64,000 bases of DNA from Ilex aquifolium (Eukaryota > Streptophyta > Magnoliopsida > Aquifoliales > Aquifoliaceae): contig OX637401.1 of assembly GCA_951799425.1 (NCBI GenBank), positions 14,471,501-14,535,500 of the forward strand, written 5' to 3'. Position 1 is the first letter of the stretch. The number at the start of each line of letters is the position of its first letter. Under the pieces are notes generated by a model, which saw only the letters and a list, made by a program, of their open reading frames with translations, was not told where the DNA came from and ran no database searches. Positions 36,675 through 46,800 of this stretch are shown here, piece after piece. The position numbers and the translations under genes were made by a program.

Positions 36675-39325
36675 TATTTTTTTATTCTATGACCAGTCCG
36701 ATCAGTTGACCCGACGATTGAACCATTGACCCGGTCTCCTTACGGTTCGTTGACCGGTACGGTTAATATTTATATCCCGTAGATTCTTGTGGGTAAAAAT
36801 ATCTTTTACCCAAATACTCCCCAATTTAATTATTTAAACCCATAAAAAATGTGAGTTTATTTAAGATGGTGTATGTAGTGTTGGGCCTAAAATATATATC
36901 CAAAAATGAGTATAAGAGAAATAAGATAGGCCCAATATTATTTTTTCTAATCACACTTTTCTAAAGCAAACGCAAAACCGACTTTCCTAAAGCAAACGCA
37001 AAACTGACTTCCCTAAAACAAAACACACTCCTAGTAATCGTGTGTTTCTGTTTTTTTTTGTTTTGTCTTCACTTTTTGTAAAAACAAAACGATAACATAT
37101 TGGGAGAGTGTGTTTTTTTTTTTTTTTTGGACTGGTCTGTTTTGTAAACATTCCCAAATTTTAAAAACATGAAAATAGGTGTTTTTAAAAACCAGTGTTA
37201 TCATAATCGGACTGGACCGGCCGGTATGACCGGTTAAACTGTGAACTGGGATCTTCACCGGTCTGGTTGACTAGTTAAACCGGATAAGGAAGGGAACCGA
37301 ATAAAAACCGCCAAACCGGGCGGTTTTTTGAGAAAACCGTGAACTAGACAGTTTTTTAAAACCTGACGGCTTGAAGTCGATAAAACTAAAAGAAAAATTT
37401 GAACGGTTCAATTTTTATTTGGGCCATTTTTTTGATTTTGCCCAAAATCTCGTAGAAGGTAGCAACAGCGAGGCAGCGACAACGAGGCAGCGACAACGAG
37501 GCAGCTTCGTCTCAGGCGACAACTCTGGCGTCCATCGAGGCTGTTCAGTACTCAGACGCACTTAGGGGATCACTCAGACGACCAAGGAAGCAGCGAATAC
37601 TACAAATGGAGTAGTTGATTGCCTTGCTGCTTAGGCTGTGTCGTGTGGGAATTCTGTGGATTTTTCGGTGGGATTGAAGCTTCCAGCTGAGGTGGGTCTT
37701 GCTCTACTTAAGGATCAACAGGGTTTACCAGTTTTACGTAAACGGAAAAAGGTGGTATTTGATGATAATCGTCAAGGGCCATGCAGATATTGCGGTTTGC
37801 TCCTTTTGCCTGAAGTTAATGTTGATTTGTTTGAAATTGTGATGAAGTGTGAGGATGTTATGAAGAATCTGTTCTAGGGGCAGCTACTTAGTGTTTTGCA
37901 TTAGATTTTTTGGTTTTTGTTTGTTTTTGACAGGCGTCTGTGCCTTATGTTGCTTTGGGTTGTTCTTTTAAGGCTTCTGTGCCTTACTTTTGTTTCTTGT
38001 AAATTTTGCTTTGTTAACAAATAAAGTTTTATTTCAAAAAATAATAATAATAATAATTATTATATATATATTTTTAATTTTTTTATTATATGACCGGTCC
38101 GACCAGTTGACCCGACGGTTGAACCAGTGAACCATTGACCCGGTCTCCTTGCCGGTTCGATGACCGGTCCGGTTAATATATATATCCCATAGATTCTTGT
38201 GGGTAAAAATATCTTTTACCCAAATACACCCCAATTTAATTATTTAAACCCATAAAAAATGTGAGTTTATTTAAGATGGTGTATGTCGTGTTGGGCACAA
38301 AATATATATCCAAATATGAGTATAAGAGAAATAAGATAGACCCAATATTATTTTTTCTAATCACACTTTCCAAAAGCAAACGCAAAACTGACTTTCCTAA
38401 AGCAAACACAAAACCCAGTTTTCTAACGCAAATACAAAACCCACTTTCCTAAAGCAAACACACCCCTAGTAATCGTGTGTTTTCATTTGGTAATCCTGAG
38501 TTTCTATTTTTTTTTTTCACTTTTTGTAAAAAAAAATGATAACATGTTTGGAGAGTGTTTTTAATTTTTTTTTGGGACTGGTCTGTTTTGTAAACAATCC
38601 CAAATTTTAAAAACTTGAAAATAGGTGTTTTTGAAAACCTGTGTTATCAGAATCAGACTGGATCGGCCGGTCCGACCGGTTCAGCCGTGAACCGGGACCT
38701 TAACCGGTCCGGTTGACTAGTTAAACCGGATAAGGAAGGGAACCGAATAAAAGATGCCAAACTGGCCGATTTTTGGCGAAAACCGTGAACCATACAGTTT
38801 TTTAAAACCGGACAGTTTGAAGTCAATAAAACTACAAGAAAAATTTGAACGGTTTAATTTTTATTTGGGCCATTTTTTTGATTTTGCCCTAAATCTCGCA
38901 GAAGGCAGCAACTTCTTCTCACTAGCGACAGCGAGGCAGCTTTGTCTCAGGGGACAACTCAGGTGTCCATCACGGCTGTTAAGTACTCAAGCACCCTCAG
39001 GTGATCACTTAGACGACCAAGGAAGCAGTGATTACTGCAAATGGAGTTGCTGATCGCCTTACTACTCAGGCTGTGTCGTGTGGGAATTCTATGAATTTTT
39101 CGGTGGGATTGAAGCTTTCCGCTGAGGTGGGTCTTGCTCTGCTTAAGGATCAACAGGGTTTACCAGTTTTACGTAAACGGAAAAGGGTGGTATTTGATGA
39201 TAATGACTAAGGGTTATGCTGATATTGCTGTTTGCTCCTTTTGCCTGAAGTTAATGTTGATTTGTTTGAAATTGTGATGAAGTGTGAGGATGTTATGAAG
39301 AATCTGTTCTGGGGGCAGCTACTTA

Positions 39326-39759
39326 GGGCTTGTTTGGTATGTTTTTTGGGAGGGGTTTGGATTGAATTGTCCAAACCCGGGTTTGACCCAAAGATGGGAT
39401 TCAACACTCAATGTTGTCCACACCCATATTTGGTATGTGCAAGGATATATAACTATTATGATAATATATTTGTATATAAATGACTATTGTGCCCCTTAAC
39501 CAATTTGTATATATGGGGTATATAGAATATATAGGGGTATAAATGTCATTTGCACCTTAAACCCATTAACCCATATATGAAACCCCCCCCCCCCCCATGA
39601 AACCCAAGTATGTGAGTTTCATGACCGGGCTGGGTTTCAAATCCTGTCCATACTTCATAATTGCCAAACATGGGTTTAAGGGGGTTTATACCCTAACCCA
39701 TGTTCCAAACCCCCCCCCCCCCCCCCCCCCCCCCCAAAACCCCCATACCAAACAACCTC
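39326..39759. mobile_element. Tourist-like (PIF/Harbinger) MITE, 434 bp
   Basis: Ends read GGGCTTGTTTGGTATG and, inverted on the right, GAGGTTGTTTGGTATG. The flanks are TTA at 39323-39325 and 39760-39762, a 3-bp TWA-type target duplication typical of PIF/Harbinger. Other array units have one TTA at this place, which confirms the insertion. It contains two poly-C tracts (about 39582-39595 and 39710-39735) and no ORF. Confidence 0.88.
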
Positions 39760-40500
39760 TTAGTGTTTTGCATTAGAGTTTTTGGTTTTTGGTTGTTTTT
39801 GATAGGCGTCTGTGCCTTATGTTGCTTTGGGTTGTTCTGTTAAGGCTTATGTGCCTTACTTTTGCTTCTTGTAAATTTTGCTTTGTTAACAAATAAAGTT
39901 TTATTTCAAATAATAATAATAATTATATATATATTTTTTATTTTTTTATTATATGACTGGTTTGACCAGTTGACCCGACAATTGAACCAGTGAACCATTG
40001 ACCCGGTCTCCTTGCCGGTTTGATGACCGGTCCGGTTAATATTTATATTCCATAGATTCTTGTGGGTAAAAATATCTTTTACCCAAATACACCCCAATTT
40101 AATTATTTAAACCCATAAAAAATGTTAGTTTATTTAAGATGGTGTATGTAGTGTTGGACCCAAAATATATATCCAAATATGAGTATAAGAGAAATAAAAT
40201 AGGCCCAATATTATTTTTTCTAATCACACTTTCCTAAAGCAAACTCAAAACCGACTTTCCTAAAGCAAACACAAAACTGACTTTCCTAAAGTAAACACAA
40301 AACTCACTTTTCTAAAGCAAACACACTCCTAGTAATCGTGTGTTTTCGTTTGGTAATCGTGTGTTTCTATTTTTTTTTTTTCACTTTTTTTTTAAAAAAA
40401 ACGATAACATGTTTGGAGAGTGTTTTATTTTTTTTTGGACGGGTCTGTTTTGTAAACAATCCCAAATTTAAAAAACATGAAAATAGGTATTTTTAAAAAC

Positions 40501-41356
40501 ACGCGAAAACGGAAACATGCGCTTCCCTTGGGACCAGGTCTCACATTCGAACCTCATTAGCAGGAAAAAAAAGGGTTTTTTTTATTCTAACTATAAAAGA
40601 ATTATTTATCCCTTTTACCTCTTCTCTCTCTCGTTCATCGCTCTCGTTCTCTCTCACGACGCCAGCGACGATGGAGCTCTCAAATCTCACAAGCTAGCAC
40701 TCCATCTCCATCAATATCTCTTTCAAGGTCAGATTTCACTCCTTCTCTTTGTAACTACTCTCTATGGAATCAAATTTTTAAATTTGGGTTTGTTATATAC
40801 ATAGTAAATCTTTCAAGGTCATATCTTCAGTGGTGGTGGTGGGTTTCGGGGGTTGTGGTGGTGGGTTTCGGTGGTGGGGGTTGGGTGGTGGGATTTGGGG
40901 TTGGGTGGTGGGATTTGGGGTTGGGTGGTGGTTTTAGGTGGTCAGTTGGGGTTTGGTGGTGGGGTTGGGGATGGGTTTGGGTGGTGGGATTTGGGGTTGG
41001 GTGGTGGTTTTGGGTGGTTAGTGGGGTTGGGTGGTAGGGTTTGCGTGGTGAATTTTTGGTATAATACAAACAAGTTTTATATTTTTGTTTTCACAATTTT
41101 TTAAATATAAATGACTATCAAATATATTTTATATTTTTAATTTTTATCATAGAAAAAATAAAAACTAAAACGTTATCAAACGCTAAGTTAAGTCTGTCTC
41201 TCTTACCCAAAGAAAAACGTCTCTTTCTCTCTCTCTCTCACTGGAGCTCACTAACGTTGCAACCACCGAGACCTACCATTCCTCCGATTAAACCCATCCC
41301 CACTGCCGCCACCACTACCAAACCCATAACCACCGCAACCACCTCTTGGACCACCT
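40501..41356. other. Spacer between the array and the duplicated exostosin segment
   Basis: No gene is apparent. 40621-40660 is pyrimidine-rich. 41220-41345 is CT- and CCA-rich low-complexity sequence. ORFs over 40827-41104 come from the G-rich repeat. Confidence 0.5.
40831..41050 (+). repeat. G-rich minisatellite (GGTTGGGTGGTGG type)
   Basis: Tandem units such as GGGATTTGGGGTTGGGTGGT repeat about eight times. Runs of three to five G occur densely and could form G-quadruplexes in single-stranded DNA or RNA. Confidence 0.75.
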
Positions 41357-43843
41357 CAGGAGAGGTGAATGTAATTTACCCTAAAAATAACTGGCCTCTG
41401 TTCTCCTGGACTTCATTGGCATAGGTTAGTCAATCGAACATCACTGGGCCTAACCCAACCTCGCTGGGCCTGGCATAGGTAGCGTTGCACCCTGAAAGAG
41501 GGAAAGACAAAGCATTACACGAATCTTAGGTGTTTTGTTTATCCAAATTCAGCACTTAAAAAGAAATATATTTGACACTTATTAATTAAGTCTGTTTGAT
41601 AATTAAAATTTAAATTATTTTAGGGAGAATTACATCCAGACCCCATGAGGCTTGTCACTTAATCACTCAGACCTCCTAAAGTTTGTACGCGCCTAACACT
41701 TCGACCCTGCTGTATAATAAATTATATTCAAGCCCCCTGAAGTTTATAAACATATATTACTTAGACATTTTAAGTTTAAAATGTTATACTTAGACCAAAA
41801 ATACTTCAATCAAAAATAAAATTTCAAATATTTTAAATTTTACAACTAAAATTCATGTTCTATTGTATTATTCACTTATTGTGTTATTTAATTTATTATT
41901 ATTCACTTATTGTGATTCAATTATTTATTTGTTATTATTCTCTTTTTTTTAATCAGATGTTATTATTCACTTATAGTGTTATTCAATTTATTATTGTTCA
42001 CTTATTGTTATTTAATTATTTATTAGTTATTATTTTTTAATCAGATTTTATTATTCAATTATTATTCTGACATGTGTAGATATCAAACAGTTCATTTCGG
42101 TGGATATCAAACGGTGCACCATACAGCTTTCGGTTTGGAGACTCCAACTTTAGCAGCACAAGGTTCTCTGGACTTAACATTGATCACTCTCCCTTCCGTT
42201 TGCTCTTCTCTCTCTATCTCTCGGTGTAAACTCTCTTGAAAACGAATCTAGAGAGAGAATTCTGCATAATTATTTGTGTGTGCGCCCAATCCAATGGCCG
42301 GAAGACATTCCTTCCCTTCCGGAAACCCTAAAACCAGATCTCCGATCCTCTTATTCGTTCTTGCTATCTTGGCTCTCTCTAGTCTCTTCTACATCTTCTC
42401 CGTGTTCTCATCTCCTTCCCATACCAACCCTATCCACGATTTCCAGATCTCTAAACTCAATTCTAAAGTTGAGTACTCCTTCGTGGCTTCACTTGAAGAA
42501 TTCCTGACCTCCACCTCGAAGAATCAGAGATGTCATACAGTTTCGGATGATACAGTGCATACAGTGAGCGAAGAGGATGTGAAGAAGTTGGATGATTTGA
42601 TGTCGAAGAGAGAGACTGAGAGGTTTTTCGAACAATCATTCTATCCTGCATTCTCGCCACTGGCACCTTCAGCTCTTAGGGTTTACGTTTACGAGATGCC
42701 ATCGAAATTCACCCACGATTTACTTTGGTTGTTTCGAAATACATATAGAGAGACTTCAAATCTCACGTCTAATGGTAGTCCTGTTCACCGACTCATCGAA
42801 CAGGTGTAGTAATATGTTTTCTAATTCATAGTAATTTTTTCCTTGACAATATATTTTAGAGGATTAAACTAAGTTTGATTTTTTGAGGATTCAGTGGTAA
42901 CTTTTTTTATTCAAATTTCTTTTTCTTTTTCTTTGTGCAGCATTCTATTGATTACTGGCTGTGGGCGGATTTGATTACTCCGGAATCAGAAAGGCTTTTG
43001 AAGAGTGTTGTGAGAGTCTATCGGCAGGAAGAGGCTGACCTATTCTACATTCCATTTTTCACAACAATAAGCTTCTTCTTGTTGGAGAAACAGCAGTGCA
43101 AGTTACTTTATAGGGTGTGAGTGCGTTTCGAGGCCTACATTAAAGCTTTATATTCTTGTATGTCACTTGGTTTTTGATAATTACTATTAATGTCACCTAC
43201 TGGTCTGGTAAAAATGGTTTTTTATGTTCATCCTTTAGCTGAACAGTCAACAAAAGGAACATTGTCTCAGGCAGGTGTTGGCTTGATGATCCTCTGTTGC
43301 TCGAGTGAGTAGGTGTTTTGGTAGAGTAGCAACCTATTCAGTGGGTGTGGAAACTACATGTACCTTTGAGCCTCACCGATGTTTTTAAATTGTGTTTCAA
43401 ATTAGTGGGAGAACAATTAGAGTGCCAATGATGGATTGTGGGATTCTCTTTCCTTATTTGATTCTTCTACATTCCCTAATGACGGGATCCTTTAAAACTT
43501 CAGGCTCTGTCTTAGATGGTTCCTTAGCGAGAGTAATCTCTCAAAAGAATTGAGGTTCCCTTGATGAGTTGCTTCTGATACATGCTCTCCCCTAGCAGAA
43601 CTCTGCTAAGCCTCCTACTAGGGCCTTGCTAAACCGAGCCAAGCAGGGACATGCTTGAGATTCCCTTTTAAGGATTGATCTCAAAAATCCAAGTTCATGG
43701 ATTACCTTGAAGATTAGGTAATCCTCAACACCTGAGGTATTCCTATGTTAGTGCTTGGAAGCAAGCTATATGAGAATGTTTTGACCTATTCGCTAGCTTC
43801 CACGAGGAGATAGGCTCTATGTAGTGGTAATAGGCCGTAGCGA
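41357..43843 (+). repeat. Segmental duplication, copy containing the intact gene's 5' part
   Basis: About 2.49 kb, starting CCTCAGGAGAGGTGAATG and ending GGCCGTAGCGAC, matches 52503-54998 almost throughout. It includes the promoter, exon 1, exon 2 and the first 730 bases of intron 2. The part from 41603 to about 43335 also matches copy 1 once the MULE is removed. Confidence 0.88.
42100..42293 (+). promoter_or_regulatory. Promoter/leader of the exostosin gene
   Basis: Contains a pyrimidine patch (CTCTTCTCTCTCTATCTCTC, about 42203-42222) and a short AT-rich leader before the ATG at 42294. No clear TATA box was found. The sequence is conserved at all three copies, so the pseudo-copies may still be transcribed (inference). 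Confidence 0.5.
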
Positions 43844-46800
43844 CGAGCCACCAGTAAACCCATCTTGAATGCTCGAGTGTATTCAGTGGAGATGCCGGTC
43901 CCGTCGTTGTGCATGCATAAGGTTGGACACACCTCAGTGCTTGGTTGTGTCATTAGCAGCTCGGCCTGAAAAGAATGTAAGAACCATTAGCGTGGAATGA
44001 TGGGCTGGTTGGTTGGACCTTATCGCAAGTCTTCCGCTGAGTTTTTGGGTCTGTCTCTTGTGGTTAGTCACAAGTCTTAGGTTTATTGTGGTTAACGTTT
44101 TGACATTGGTGACCGGTATTCCTCAAATCCTAGGCACACTCTATCACATGCTTTGCGAGGTGTTGTTTCCTCATTGGCTGACATTTTTTTCTCCCTCTAT
44201 AAGTATGTTTTAAACATTTGTTTCTAGGCAAGCATCAATCAGATGGTGCCTTAGTTTGTTGTTGGTCTTAGACTCTTGACTGTGCCTAAGGACATTGATA
44301 CTTTTTTTTTCCCTCGTCTTGTTTATTCCTTTTTTCTTTGTCTTTCTTTTGTCGCACTTAATGGAATGATTAGGTAACTGCATATTTTGAATTTTAAAGA
44401 GAGATTATGATAACAGTACAAAGCTGGGTAAAAAGTCTTGCTTTTGTTTTTTTTCCAACAGAAATTGTGACAACCTTATGGGTCATTTCAAACATGGTTA
44501 TAATTCTGACGGAGGGGTGGGTTATGAAGCATTTTGCCTATCATGTTATGACATCTTATTTATGATTTCTGCTGTTGGTTTATTTGATACTTCCAGTTTT
44601 TCGACAAATTTGGTATGTCAGTTGACTTCACTGTTCTAATTGATATTTGATACAATTAGTTAGATTTGATTGCCTTGAATAAGATGGTTGGATCAGATGG
44701 ACAAATCTATATAATAAAACACATAGGAAGTTTAATTTTATCCCCTACACATTTTCCCCCCCAAAATCATCACATCACCCATTTCTATCACATGTTCAAT
44801 CATTTAATATTTGTAGTTTAACATAATTTTTATTTTAGACATTATCCATACACGATAGTATATACATGTTAAAATTTTTTTATTGAATTACGTATTTTGA
44901 GAAAATTTTGTCAATATTTTTAAGAAAATAATGAGTAAAAATAAATTTTGAATGAAGTAATCAAAGAAATGAAGGAAAAAAAATATTATTTAATATAGTG
45001 AGATTAATTTTTGGGGGGCTCGAATTTTATGTTCTATCGTGCCTTCAGGCACGGGTTATAACTAGGTGGCTCCTGCAAATACATTCTCTTAGCATTCCTT
45101 TGTCTTGATGTTGTGATGATGCAGTTTATTTATGGAGGATTAGGGATCTCATCCCCACTGGGCAATGGTAACTATTATTGCTCTTGAAAAACTTGAGCTG
45201 AAAGTAGTGAAGGACTGACTCCACATGGTGTTTGGGTGTTTGGATGTGTCTGGTATCATTCAATGTGTATAATACCAGGGTCATGAGGAGTCCTTCTTAC
45301 TAAAAACTATTTTTTATCTTCACTTCCCCCAACTGGATTCCATTGTTGTATAGCATCAAGGTGGTTACCTCAAGCACCTCACAGCTGTCAGAAAGCTATT
45401 TCAACTTGGTTTGATCGCTTGATTTATGGAGCGAAAATTGACTTACACAGAGACTCAAACGAATGATCTTTTGTGACATGTGTTTAACCATGTGCATAGC
45501 CCAAATATTTGGAAGTGGACCACATGTGCATCTGCTTCTTTGCATGGGCTTTTATTCTTTTACTCATTTTCTGCATCGTTGCAGTTAACAAAACCACGAG
45601 GAAATTTGTGGTCCTCTAGTTGTCTTTTTTATATGGAGATTTCTGTTAATTATAGCTGCAGTGATATAACTTGCCTGGCAGAGATCACCTGTAGATTTCA
45701 CATGAACTTGTATTATTCATGTGGTAAAGCTTTAATCTTTAACATAATATAGCATTTGCCTATGTGCTCTGAAGTTCTAACACAAAGGGGATTGTAGGAA
45801 GCTTTGAAGTGGGTCACGGAGCAGCCTGCATGGAAACGATCTGAAGGAAGAGACCACATACTTCCGGTTCATCATCCCTGGTCTTTCAAGTCCGTCCGCA
45901 GATTTATGAAGAATGCAATTTGGCTGCTACCAGATATGGACTCGACAGGAAACTGGTCAATATCTGACTCAAGTTGCAAATGCATCCAAAAAATATAATT
46001 TATTGTAGCTTCTGATGTGTGTGATTATACTTAAACCTATAGGTACAAGCCTGGACAAGTTTGGCTTGAGAAAGACTTGATACTTCCCTATGTCCCCAAT
46101 GTCGATCTGTGTGATGCAAAATGCTTATCAGAAATTGAATCTAAGAGAAGCACACTGCTATTTTTCCGTGGAAGACTGAAGAGAAATGCTGTAAGACTTT
46201 CGGCTATGACAAACAACTGAATTATATTGAGTTTTTTCATTTGATATGGTGGTATTGTTGGTAGTATATAAGCTTAGAACTATTTTTCCTGGTTGAAAGT
46301 ATACTTGACATTATACTTGTCTTATGGACTTGCAATATAGCTAGTAATTTTTTCCCCCAAATACTTCTTTGCAATATGGCTACTGTAGCCTCGAGAGATT
46401 CAATCATGACTACAACTAAATGTATATTCACTTAAAATTACATCCTCACAAAAACAAATCTCTCAAAAGAGAATAAAATGTCCTGATGCAAATGATTTCA
46501 TGATGTGGTAGTGTGAAATTGTTCAAAGATGGTTGTGATAGTAAGTTAGATTCACGAGTACTTCAGAGAGTTGGTTGAAAAATAATTGATGGCATGCAGA
46601 TTGGCACATTTTGTGATAATTAATAGGTGGGAAAACCCATATGTTACCTTTCAACACATATCCAGATGGGATCTGATGACAATTGTCGTAATTTACAGAA
46701 AGTAAATGATGTTGTAAAGTGTCAACCAATTGTTTCTTTAAGAACAAAGTGATCATCACTTGCAGTGTCAAATTATGGTAGTGGTCATAATTTCTGGACA

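Larger units (their letters stand above)
12547..40500 (+). repeat. Tandem array A(BA)13, unit about 1.4 kb, interrupted by two transposons
   Basis: Module A (about 350-460 bp, starting ATTTATATCCC and ending GTGTTTTTAAAAAC) begins at 12547, 13871, 15260, 16617, 17996, 19398, 20804, 22264, 23740, 25180, 26623, 36768, 38178 and 40040. Module B lies between successive A modules. It starts CCAGTGTTATCA, is rich in ACCGGT/CCGGTT, carries a LINE-like 3' end followed by a TAA microsatellite, and ends GATGACCGGTCCGGTTAAT. Unit lengths are 1324-1476 bp once the LTR element and the MITE are subtracted. The array starts and ends with A. Many short ORFs recur once per unit and are repeat-derived. B's left end resembles ACCGGT-rich hAT-type non-autonomous elements, an assignment made from memory of the motif. 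Confidence 0.88.

Noticed and set aside
13738-40097. Many ORFs of 60-147 codons recurring in the array on both strands
   Set aside because: They repeat once per unit with frameshifts and stops, so they come from the array sequence, not from individual genes.
12547-40500. Tandem LTR-retrotransposon array with A as the LTR
   Set aside because: A lacks TG...CA ends, and no primer-binding site or purine tract sits beside it, so I do not call it an LTR.
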